A stretch of DNA of 64,000 nt from Pantoea deleyi. Lineage in GTDB: Bacteria > Pseudomonadota > Gammaproteobacteria > Enterobacterales > Enterobacteriaceae. The position numbers and the translations under genes are program-made. The stretch covers positions 62,001-126,000 of the forward strand of contig NZ_CP071406.1 of the NCBI RefSeq assembly GCF_022647325.1, read 5' to 3'. This document shows positions 53,518 to 62,255 of this stretch, piece after piece (the stretch's first letter is position 1; every line of letters starts with the position of its first letter). The notes beneath the pieces were generated by a model. That model had not been told where the DNA came from, did not search any database, and was given only the letters and a program-made list of their open reading frames with translations.

Positions 53518-54423
53518 TCAACCGGCGTCGCCCGGTGCCGCCGGTGAGTCCGGCAACAGCGCCAGCAGATGCAGAACGGCCTTCGATGGATGATGGCGAC
53601 GCCAGGCAAAGGCAACATCCGTAAACAGCGTGTTGTTCTCAATGTCGCTGAAGCGGACCTCGGGATTGTCGACGCAGCGCATCGACTCCGGAACCAGCGC
53701 GATGCCGCAGCCCGCCGCGACCATCCCCAGCGAAGTGGTGATCTGCGGCGCCTGCTGAAAGGTATGGCGGGAAAAGCCGGCCCGCAGACAGGCCGTAACG
53801 ATCAGCTCATAGAGGCTGGGTGAGACGTCGCGCGGAAAGATAATCAGGGTCTCGTCCGCCAGTGCAGAGAGCGCCAGCACAGGCGTGCCGCTGAGGGGAT
53901 GGCTGCGCGGCAGGGCAATCAGCATTTTTTCGGTGGAGATGAGGCGCAGATTAAACGCCTTGCTGCTTTCACACGGCAGCCGGATAAAGGCGGCATCCAG
54001 CAGCCCCTCCTGCAGATCCTGCATCAGCAGGGCCATATTCTCTTCCCGCGTCAGCAGCGTCATCGCCGGATAGCGCGCCGTAAACTGACGGATCAGGGTA
54101 AAGATGCGCGGATTAAACGCCACCGAACTGGCAAACCCCAGCGAGAGCTGACCGCTGATCCCACGCGCGATACCGCGCGCATTCTCCAGTGCCTGGTCGG
54201 CGAGCTGCACGATCTGCAACGCATCCGCCAGAAAGGCTTCCCCCGCTTCCGTCAATTCCACCCCGCGCGTCAGCCGCTTTAACAGCGGTGTGCCAATCTC
54301 CTGCTCCAGCCGCAGTATCTGCTGACTCAGGGGCGGCTGCGAAATCCCCAGCATTTCGGCGGCCCGGGTAAAGTGAAGCGTCTCAGCAACGGCAACAAAA
54401 TAACGCAGATGGCGCAATTCCAT
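53518..54423 (-). CDS. budR: BudR/AlsR-type LysR regulator of acetoin/butanediol synthesis
   Basis: 301 residues. The LysR winged helix is at the N-terminus: ELRHLRYFVAVAETLHFTRA, AEMLGISQPPLSQQILRLEQE, TRGVELTEAGEAFL. The effector domain (residues 90-290) has the two-lobe fold, with LGFASSVAFNP and GMVAAGCGIALVPE. Its gene is divergent from budA with a 104-base shared control region, the exact arrangement of Klebsiella budR-budABC. BudR responds to acetate and low pH and activates the bud operon during fermentation. The orthology rests on context plus sequence type. Confidence 0.88.
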   Translation of the reverse strand: MELRHLRYFVAVAETLHFTRAAEMLGISQPPLSQQILRLEQEIGTPLLKRLTRGVELTEAGEAFLADALQIVQLADQALENARGIARGISGQLSLGFASSVAFNPRIFTLIRQFTARYPAMTLLTREENMALLMQDLQEGLLDAAFIRLPCESSKAFNLRLISTEKMLIALPRSHPLSGTPVLALSALADETLIIFPRDVSPSLYELIVTACLRAGFSRHTFQQAPQITTSLGMVAAGCGIALVPESMRCVDNPEVRFSDIENNTLFTDVAFAWRRHHPSKAVLHLLALLPDSPAAPGDAG

Positions 54424-54527
54424 ATCAAAAACGTCTCAAAGTTAACAGGTTTCGCTATTGGACCCGACAGCGGAATCGGTTCACCATTAGGTTAACACGG
54501 CTTAACGGTTATTCGATGAGGCATCAA

Positions 54528-55310
54528 ATGAGCAATTATGTAACTGATTGTTCCTGTGAGGATCAACTCAAACACACCGTCCTGAAACTTTCTCAGGATG
54601 CACCAGAAAGCGTTATATATCAGACCTCTCTGATGAGTGCGCTGCTGAGCGGCGTATATGACGGTAATGTCAAAATCGCCGACCTGTTGCGTAAAGGTGA
54701 CTTCGGTCTGGGCACGTTTAACCGGCTGGATGGCGAAATGATTGCCTTCGACAGCAAGGTCTATCAGCTGCATGCCGATGGCAGCGCTCATCCGGCCGAC
54801 CCGGCACAGAAAACCCCGTTTGCGGTGATGACCTTTTTCCGACCGCAGCACCGCTATGAGTTTGACCGGCCGCTGTCGCGAGAGGCCATTCATCAGGTGA
54901 TCGACCGCGAGATCACCTCCGATAACCAGTTCTGCGCGTTGCGCATCAGCGGTCATTTCAGCCGCGTCGACACCCGCACCGTGCCGTGCCAGTGCCGTCC
55001 CTATCGCTCAATGCCGGAGGTCCTGGGCGACCAGCCCACCTTTGCTTTTCGCCAGCGCGCGGGCGAGCTGATTGGATTCCGCACGCCCCAGTATATGCAG
55101 GGGATCAACGTCGCAGGCTATCACGAACATTTTATTACCGACGATCGCCAGGGAGGGGGGCACATTCTCGACTATGCGCTGGAACGGGGCACCCTCACCT
55201 TCGGAGCCATCAGCAAGCTGGTCGTGGATTTACCGCAGGACAGCGATTTTCTGAATGCCGACCTGAACCCCGCCAATCTTGACGCCGCGATTCGTGCGGT
55301 CGAAAGCTAA
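54528..55310 (+). CDS. budA: Alpha-acetolactate decarboxylase
   Basis: 260 residues from the ATG at 54528, preferred over 54516 because the first ATGAGG forms the ribosome site (GAGG, six bases) and the length then equals Klebsiella BudA. It converts acetolactate to acetoin with loss of CO2. Family motifs: [72 protein letters not shown] and the metal-binding [20 protein letters not shown] with its His residues intact. It has no signal peptide; the enzyme is cytosolic. First gene of budABC. Confidence 0.95.
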   Translation: MSNYVTDCSCEDQLKHTVLKLSQDAPESVIYQTSLMSALLSGVYDGNVKIADLLRKGDFGLGTFNRLDGEMIAFDSKVYQLHADGSAHPADPAQKTPFAVMTFFRPQHRYEFDRPLSREAIHQVIDREITSDNQFCALRISGHFSRVDTRTVPCQCRPYRSMPEVLGDQPTFAFRQRAGELIGFRTPQYMQGINVAGYHEHFITDDRQGGGHILDYALERGTLTFGAISKLVVDLPQDSDFLNADLNPANLDAAIRAVES

Positions 55311-55324
55311 TCAGAGGAATGACG

Positions 55325-57004
55325 ATGAAAACTCCAACCGATACCACACTCTGGACCTGCGGCGCTGACCTGGTGGTCGCGCAGCTGGAAGCGCAGGGCG
55401 TTCAGCATGTCTTTGGCATTCCCGGCGCAAAAATCGACAAGGTTTTTGACTCGCTGCTGGACTCCTCTATCCGGACCATTCCGGTTCGCCATGAAGCTAA
55501 CGCCGCGTTTATGGCCGCTGCGGTAGGCCGTCTCACCGGTAATGCGGGCGTGGCGCTGGTCACCTCCGGGCCGGGCTGCTCCAACCTGATCACCGGGATG
55601 GCCACAGCCACCAGCGAAGGGGATCCGGTGGTCGCCCTCGGCGGCCAGGTCAAACGCTCCGACAACGCCAAGCAGGTGCATCAGAGCATGGACACGGTGG
55701 CGATGTTTCGCCCGGTCACCAAATATGCCGTGGAGGTCACCGATCCCTCGGCGCTCTCTGAGTGTCTGTCGAATGCGTTTCGTCACGCCGAGCATGGCCG
55801 GGGCGGGGGCGCCTTTATCAGCCTGCCGCAGGATATTGTGGACCAGCCGGTGACCGGCAAAGCGCTGAGCAGCAAAGGCCGTCCGGTGCTGGGTGCCGCG
55901 CCTGATGCGATGATCGACGCGGTCAGCCGGGCGATTGCCGGCGCGAAAAATCCGGTCATCCTGCTGGGCCTGATGGCGAGTCAGCCTGAGAACAGCGAGG
56001 CGATCCACGACCTGCTGACCCGCAGTCATATTCCGGTGACCAGCACCTATCAGGCGGCCGGAGCGATCAGACAGGAGCACTTCTCACGTTTCGCCGGGCG
56101 CGTCGGCCTGTTTAACAACCAGGCGGGCGATCGGCTGCTGCAACAGGCTGACCTGATCATCACCATCGGCTACAGCCCGGTGGAATATGAACCGGCGATG
56201 TGGAACAGCGGCAGCGCCACCCTGATCCATATCGATGTTATCCCGGCAGAGACCGATAACCGTTACCTGCCGGATGCCGAACTGGTGGGCGACATCGCCG
56301 CCACGGTGCGCAAGCTGGCAGCACGGATCACCACCCCGCTGCAGCTGACCTCAGAAGCGGCCAGCATCCTGGAGGATCGGCAGCAGCAGCGTAAATTACT
56401 GGCGATGCAGGGGGCCAGCCTCAACCAGTTTGCCCTGCATCCCCTGCGCATCGTGCGCGCCATGCAGGACATCATTAACAGCGACGTCAGCCTGACGGTC
56501 GATATGGGCAGCTTCCACATCTGGATCGCCCGCTACCTCTACAGCTTCCGCGCCCGTCAGATCATGATCTCCAACGGTCAGCAGACGATGGGCGTGGCGC
56601 TGCCGTGGGCGATTGGGGCCTGGCTGGTCGATCCGCAGCGCAAGGTGGTGTCGGTGTCCGGTGACGGTGGCTTCCTGCAGTCCAGCATGGAGCTGGAAAC
56701 GGCCGTGCGGCTGAAAGCCAATATTCTGCATATCGTCTGGGTGGATAACGCCTACAACATGGTGGCGATGCAGGAAGAGAAAAAGTATCAGCGCGTGTCA
56801 GGCGTCAACTTTGGCCCGGTCGATTTCAAAGCCTATGCAGAAGCGTTTGGCGCGGCAGGCTTTGCGGTAACCCGGGCAGCCGAGCTGGAGCCGATGCTGC
56901 GTCAGGCGATGGATGTTCAGGGCCCTGCGGTCGTGGCGGTGCCGGTCGATTACGCCGACAACCCGCTCCTGATGGGTCAGCTGCATCTGAGCCAGCTTCT
57001 TTAA
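55325..57004 (+). CDS. budB: Catabolic acetolactate synthase
   Basis: 559 residues from the ATG at 55325 (GAGG seven bases upstream; length equals Klebsiella BudB); an ATG two codons earlier is the alternative. It condenses two pyruvates to acetolactate using thiamine diphosphate. The N-terminal pyrimidine-binding domain has [19 protein letters not shown] and the catalytic Glu in [18 protein letters not shown]. The C-terminal TPP motif is [20 protein letters not shown] then [10 protein letters not shown]. The central domain lacks the FAD-binding conservation of biosynthetic AHAS, as expected for the catabolic, FAD-independent enzyme. No small regulatory subunit is encoded. It follows budA by 14 bases. 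Confidence 0.95.
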   Translation: MKTPTDTTLWTCGADLVVAQLEAQGVQHVFGIPGAKIDKVFDSLLDSSIRTIPVRHEANAAFMAAAVGRLTGNAGVALVTSGPGCSNLITGMATATSEGDPVVALGGQVKRSDNAKQVHQSMDTVAMFRPVTKYAVEVTDPSALSECLSNAFRHAEHGRGGGAFISLPQDIVDQPVTGKALSSKGRPVLGAAPDAMIDAVSRAIAGAKNPVILLGLMASQPENSEAIHDLLTRSHIPVTSTYQAAGAIRQEHFSRFAGRVGLFNNQAGDRLLQQADLIITIGYSPVEYEPAMWNSGSATLIHIDVIPAETDNRYLPDAELVGDIAATVRKLAARITTPLQLTSEAASILEDRQQQRKLLAMQGASLNQFALHPLRIVRAMQDIINSDVSLTVDMGSFHIWIARYLYSFRARQIMISNGQQTMGVALPWAIGAWLVDPQRKVVSVSGDGGFLQSSMELETAVRLKANILHIVWVDNAYNMVAMQEEKKYQRVSGVNFGPVDFKAYAEAFGAAGFAVTRAAELEPMLRQAMDVQGPAVVAVPVDYADNPLLMGQLHLSQLL

Positions 57005-57802
<798 letters not shown>

Positions 57803-57811
57803 TGCCTCTTC

Positions 57812-57845
57812 GCCTGTTGCGCGCTGGCGCAGCAGGCACCCTTTC
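57812..57845 (+). terminator. Terminator of the bud operon
   Basis: GCCTGTTGCGC and GCGCAGCAGGC form an eleven-pair stem (one T-G pair) with a four-base loop, ten bases after the budC stop, followed by ACCCTTTC. The weak U-tract is the only reservation. Confidence 0.7.
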
Positions 57846-57936
57846 CGTGCGGGAAAAACGTTAATTTTTTTTATCTTAAAAGCGGTTAATCATCAATGCG
57901 TTGCCCTTTTCAGGCGCATTCTGCCGCCACAGCCAT

Positions 57937-57963
57937 TAAAGCTACTTATCACCCTGCCGATAA
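57937..57963 (+). promoter_or_regulatory. Consensus FliA (sigma-28) promoter of the orphan flagellin
   Basis: TAAAGCTA-N11-GCCGATAA matches the sigma-28 consensus TAAAGTTT-N11-GCCGATAA in the -35 core, spacing and the complete -10. Transcription would start near 57970, about 25 bases before the flagellin ATG at 57996. Confidence 0.85.
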
Positions 57964-57995
57964 AACTGAGACTCCTCACCCTGTCCGAAGCGACC

Positions 57996-59447
57996 ATGTT
58001 AACTATCAATCATAACGATGCCGCCGCTAAAGTGAGCAATGCGCGGTACAGCACAGAGTCGATTCTGGGACGAACGATTGAACGCTTATCATCAGGGATG
58101 CGGATTAACAGTGCGAAAGATGACGCGGCAGGTCAGGCGATTGCCAACCGCATGACAGCCAACGTCAACGCCGATGCGGTGGTGGCCCGGGGCCTTAATG
58201 ACGCAATCAGCTATTCTCAGACCGCCGATGGCGGCCTGAACAGCATCGTGAATATGCTGGTCCAGGCGCGCGCACTCTCCGTTCAGGCCGCGAACGGCAC
58301 GCTCTCCGACGCCGATCGGCAGAGCGTGAACGACCAGTATCAGCAGATCCTGGCAGGCATCAACGACATTGCCGATCAGACCGAAATTTTTGGCCGCTAT
58401 CCGCTGGCGACCAATAATCCCGATCTGCCTCCCGCGAAGCTGGGCAACGTCGATCCGATAAACACAAAATTTCCGGTCGCGGGCAAAAGCTACTCGTTTA
58501 CCTCCGGCGTGATCCCGCTGGCCTATATTCCGGCAGGATCGACGGGGATTGCCATCACCATCGACTCCCTGGGACAGGATGATGACCTTCAGCTGTTTAC
58601 CCGTGACGGGAAGCACCTGGCCGGAACGCCGCTGGACGGCGCAGCTCCCGACTACACCTGGAGCAGCAAAGGCATCAGCGATGCGACAACGGCGGATGCC
58701 CGGCTGCTGACCAGCAAAAACGGTTTCACCCCCGGCGCGACCTATGACAGCTCACAGCTGGTGGAGGGAGGAGCAAGCTGGGCGCTGGCGGGCAGTAACA
58801 GCGGCAGTTACAACGGCATGAACATCACCTACAGCGGTGACGGCGATCGCTATGAAGATGTCGCCAGCGGTGAATTCAATAACGGCACCATCACCGGCAC
58901 CCGGCTGGAGCGCATTTCGCTGGATACCGTCACTGAAGATCTGATTGTGGTGGTCGTTGGCAACGGCTCCTTCACCGCTAGCCTGACCTGGGGAAATCTG
59001 CCGGAGCCCAAAGGCGTGCCCGCGACTCCGCCCCATCAGAGCCGCCCGCTGGAGGTGATCACCAGCGCCGATTACGGTCAGCCGGTGCAGTCGGATAGCA
59101 TTCCCGCGACGCCGTCAGACACTAAAGCGCTGGGGCTGAACAACACCACGCTGCTGACCAGTGGTGATATCAGTGTCACGATGAAGGCGCTGGATGGCGC
59201 GCTGGCGAAGGTCAGCGGATATCAGTCCCTTTATGGCGCTAAGATCAACCGCTACGAGTCGAACCGTAACGTGTTAGCGCAGCAGGGCGTGGATACCGCC
59301 GCCGCGCGCAGCCGTATTCAGGATGCCGATTATGCTGAAGAAGCGAGCCAGCTGGCGCGCAGCCAGATCATTCAGCAGGGTCAGACGGCCGTCAGCAAAA
59401 TGACCAATAAAACGCCGGAGATGATCATTCAATTGTTAGGCAGCTAA
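57996..59447 (+). CDS. Orphan flagellin with a PPC-like central insert
   Basis: 483 residues from the ATG at 57996; the longer upstream frame is non-coding and crosses the promoter. The N-terminal D0/D1 part is flagellin-like: RTIERLSSGMRINSAKDDAA, GQAIANRMTANV, then DGGLNSIVNMLVQARALSVQ. The C-terminal part has INRYESNRNVLAQQGVDTAA, RIQDADYAEEASQLARSQII and a terminal MIIQLLGS. The centre (about 150-400) is unusual: SYSFTSGVIPLAYIPAG and ITIDSLGQDDDLQLFTRDGK resemble a bacterial pre-peptidase C-terminal (PPC) domain, not the usual flagellin D2/D3. QTEIFGRYPL replaces the common QTQFNGVKVL. No flagellar genes are nearby, but the promoter is FliA-type, so it should be made with class 3 flagellar genes. 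Confidence 0.9.
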   Translation: MLTINHNDAAAKVSNARYSTESILGRTIERLSSGMRINSAKDDAAGQAIANRMTANVNADAVVARGLNDAISYSQTADGGLNSIVNMLVQARALSVQAANGTLSDADRQSVNDQYQQILAGINDIADQTEIFGRYPLATNNPDLPPAKLGNVDPINTKFPVAGKSYSFTSGVIPLAYIPAGSTGIAITIDSLGQDDDLQLFTRDGKHLAGTPLDGAAPDYTWSSKGISDATTADARLLTSKNGFTPGATYDSSQLVEGGASWALAGSNSGSYNGMNITYSGDGDRYEDVASGEFNNGTITGTRLERISLDTVTEDLIVVVVGNGSFTASLTWGNLPEPKGVPATPPHQSRPLEVITSADYGQPVQSDSIPATPSDTKALGLNNTTLLTSGDISVTMKALDGALAKVSGYQSLYGAKINRYESNRNVLAQQGVDTAAARSRIQDADYAEEASQLARSQIIQQGQTAVSKMTNKTPEMIIQLLGS

Positions 59448-59457
59448 CCTTCTGAAA

Positions 59458-59487
59458 GGGCTGAGCATTCTCCTCAGCCCTCTCTTC
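59458..59487 (+). terminator. Terminator of the orphan flagellin gene
   Basis: GGGCTGAG and CTCAGCCC form a perfect eight-pair stem with a seven-base loop, followed by TCTCTT. It begins ten bases after the stop codon. Confidence 0.75.
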
Positions 59488-59782
59488 CCGCACCGGCGCT
59501 ACCTCTTTCAATCCCACGCTATTCTGGTCCTGACTGCCGGCTCACGCTGTCGTTGCGTTTGATCCCGATCACACAATCTCGTTTAAGAACCGTTTAAGAA
59601 TGACGGCGATCACCTTTCTTTGTTAAATAAATGCTAAATCCGGATAACTCTTTACTATCAGCTCTCTGAGCAGGGTTAATTAAAACAACAGCTTAATCGT
59701 TACCAGGCTAAGCAATTACCTGAATTCTCCTGCCTGAACAACACTTTTCTATAACTTTTACACCATTGCGAGGGCTGTTATT

Positions 59783-61096
59783 TTGCTGACGATACTGGGT
59801 TTTTCCATGGTGGTCTGCTTCATGTATCTGATCATGACCAAGCGCATGTCTGCCCTGATTGCGCTGATCCTGATCCCCACCCTGTTTGCGCTGATCGGCG
59901 GGTTCCACGCGGGCCTGGGTGCCATGATGCTGGATGGCGTCAAAAAACTGGCCCCCACCGGTGTGATGCTGACCTTCTCCATTCTCTATTTTGGTCTGAT
60001 GATCGATGCCGGACTGTTCGATCCACTGGTGCGTTTTATTCTCCGGCTGGTGCGCGGAGACCCGCTCAAAGTGCTGGTCGGCACCGCAGTTTTAACCCTG
60101 CTGGTTTCGCTGGATGGTGACAGCTCAACCACCTATATGATCGCCATCGCCGCTTTCCTGCCACTCTATCACCGGCTGGGTATGAACGTGCTGATGATGA
60201 CCTGCCTGGTCAACCTCGCCAGCGGCATCATGAACCTGTCTCCATGGGGCGGACCGACGGCCCGCGCCGCTGCGGCGCTGCGCATCGATGCCCTCGACAT
60301 CTTTATTCCGATGCTGCCTGCCATGCTGCTGGCGTGCGTCAGCCTGGTGGCGATGGCGGTGCTGTTTGGCCTGCGTGAGCGTAAGCGTTTAGGCGTGATG
60401 AGCATGAAAGAGCATCACCTGGACAGCATCGAGCTGGGCCTGGGCGATGCCGAAGAGTGCGCCGCCAACCGGCGTCCGAAGATGTTCTGGCCAAACTTCA
60501 TTCTGACCACCGTGCTGCTGGTGCTGCTGGTCATCGGCTTAATGCCGATTCAGATCCTGTTTATGCTGGCGTTTGCGATTGCGGTCATGCTCAACTATCC
60601 GACGCTGGAAGAGCAGAAAGCCCGCATCAGCGCGCATGCCGGGAACGTACTGGCGGTGACCTCGCTGATTTTTGCCGCCGGTATCTTCACGGGGATCCTC
60701 TCCGGAACCGGTATGGTCGATGCGATGGCGAAGAGCCTGCTGGCGGTGATCCCGCACAGCTTCGGGCCTTATCTGGCGCTCTTTACCGCGCTGGTCAGCC
60801 TGCCGTTTACCTTCTTTATGTCGAACGACGCCTTTTACTTCGGCATTCTGCCGGTTATCGCGCAGACGGCGGCCAGCTACGGCATTACCGCAGAAGAGAT
60901 CGCCCGCGCATCCATCGTTGGACAGCCGTTCCACCTGCTGAGCCCGCTGGTGCCGTCCGTTTACCTGCTGGTGGGCCTGGCGAAGGTCGATATCGGTGAC
61001 CACCAGCGCTTCGCCATCAAATGGGGCATTCTGGTCAGTCTCGTCCTGATGGCGGGCGGCCTGATCACCGGCGCTTTCCCGCTGTTCCACCGTTAA
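59783..61096 (+). CDS. CitMHS-family citrate-metal/H+ symporter
   Basis: 437 residues starting at TTG 59783, with GAGGG eight bases upstream. It is an integral membrane protein of about 11-12 helices. Family signs: FSMVVCFMYLIMTKRMSALIA at the N-terminus, LVSLDGDSSTTYMIAIAAFLP, NLASGIMNLSPWGGPTARAA and FFMSNDAFYFGILPVI, all typical of CitM/CitN transporters that take up citrate complexed with divalent metal ions. It probably allows growth on citrate in aerobic conditions. No citST-like two-component genes lie next to it. It is a lone gene with a 295-base upstream region of unremarkable sequence. Confidence 0.9.
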   Translation: MLTILGFSMVVCFMYLIMTKRMSALIALILIPTLFALIGGFHAGLGAMMLDGVKKLAPTGVMLTFSILYFGLMIDAGLFDPLVRFILRLVRGDPLKVLVGTAVLTLLVSLDGDSSTTYMIAIAAFLPLYHRLGMNVLMMTCLVNLASGIMNLSPWGGPTARAAAALRIDALDIFIPMLPAMLLACVSLVAMAVLFGLRERKRLGVMSMKEHHLDSIELGLGDAEECAANRRPKMFWPNFILTTVLLVLLVIGLMPIQILFMLAFAIAVMLNYPTLEEQKARISAHAGNVLAVTSLIFAAGIFTGILSGTGMVDAMAKSLLAVIPHSFGPYLALFTALVSLPFTFFMSNDAFYFGILPVIAQTAASYGITAEEIARASIVGQPFHLLSPLVPSVYLLVGLAKVDIGDHQRFAIKWGILVSLVLMAGGLITGAFPLFHR

Positions 61097-61256
61097 TCGT
61101 CGGTTTTATGGCGGATAACCGACACTTTTGCCCGGTTATCCGCCTCACCGCTCCGCCTACTGTTTCAACCCTTTCTACACTCTACAGCCAGACGGAGATC
61201 TGCGCGCCGGACGGCGCCAGGCTCTGGTCATATTCCGTTAACGCTGTGGAGCTTCG

Positions 61257-62096
61257 ATGAAAATTCACCATCTCAACTGTGGCTGTATGTGCCCGCTGGG
61301 CGGCGCGTTCTACGATGGATTCAGCAGAGGCCTTAAGGCGCATCTTGTCTGCCACTGTCTGCTGATCGAGACCGATCGCGACGGGCTGGTGCTGGTGGAT
61401 ACCGGATTCGGGCGGCAGGATATTCATGCGCCCGGCAGCCGTCTGTCCGGCTTTTTCCGTGCACTGAACAACATTCAGCGACGTGACGAACTCACCGCGC
61501 TGTCACAGATCACGGCGCGGGGATTCCGGGCGGAAGACGTGCGCCATATTATTCTGACCCATCTCGATTTCGACCATGCTGGCGGACTGACCGATTTTCC
61601 GCAGGCGCGTCTCCATCTGTTACAGCAGGAGGTCGATACCGCTCATCAGCGGCATAGCTGGCTGTCGCGTGAACGTTACCGTCCCGGACAATGGGGCGGG
61701 ATCAGCCAGTGGGAGACCTATCAGCCGCAGGGGGAAACCTGGTTTGGCTTTGAGGCCGTTAACCGCCTGCGTGATCTGCCGCCAGAGATTCTGCTGGTGC
61801 CGCTGGCAGGCCATACGCCGGGACACGCGGGTATCGCCATCCGGCAGCCCGATGGCTGGCTGCTGCACGGCGGCGATGCCTGGTTTTATCGCGGGGAGAT
61901 GCGTCAGCAGACACGGCACTGTACACCGGGGCTGCGCTTTTATCAGTGGATGATGGGAATGGATAACCGGGCCAGGCGGCATAACCAGCAGCGACTGCGG
62001 GCGCTCTCCTGCCAGCACGGCGGCGACATTACCTTTTTCTGCAGTCACGACGCGCGCGAACTGGATGGATTGCAGGGTAATGCCCCGCTGCGCTGA
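61257..62096 (+). CDS. Metallo-beta-lactamase-fold hydrolase
   Basis: 279 residues with GGAG five bases before the ATG. The metal site reads LTHLDFDHAGG (HxDxDH, residues about 102-112), LAGHTPGHAGIAI (third-ligand His), HGGDAWF (bridging Asp) and a late FFCSHDARE (His). Size and the CHCLLIETDRDGLVLVDTGFG start resemble the branch that includes N-acyl-homoserine-lactone lactonases, but the second position of the motif is Asp where AiiA has His, so quorum-quenching activity cannot be assumed. It is cytosolic, with no signal peptide. Lone gene after citMHS, 160 bases apart. Confidence 0.85.
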   Translation: MKIHHLNCGCMCPLGGAFYDGFSRGLKAHLVCHCLLIETDRDGLVLVDTGFGRQDIHAPGSRLSGFFRALNNIQRRDELTALSQITARGFRAEDVRHIILTHLDFDHAGGLTDFPQARLHLLQQEVDTAHQRHSWLSRERYRPGQWGGISQWETYQPQGETWFGFEAVNRLRDLPPEILLVPLAGHTPGHAGIAIRQPDGWLLHGGDAWFYRGEMRQQTRHCTPGLRFYQWMMGMDNRARRHNQQRLRALSCQHGGDITFFCSHDARELDGLQGNAPLR

Positions 62097-62255
62097 TAAC
62101 CTATCGCTCTTCCCTGAGCCGGGCGGCAGCGTGATCGGGTGACCTATGCCGTCCAGCGGCCTCGTGTTCATCGCCTGAGTGACGGGCTCAGATGCGGACG
62201 CCCGAGCCCTGAGGGTCCAGCCGTCTCAGCCGCAGCGGCATCCCGTGCAATCAGC

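Noticed and set aside
61257..62096. Quorum-quenching lactonase call for the metallo-beta-lactamase-fold protein
   Set aside because: The motif is HxDxDH rather than the lactonase HxHxDH, so only the general fold is claimed.
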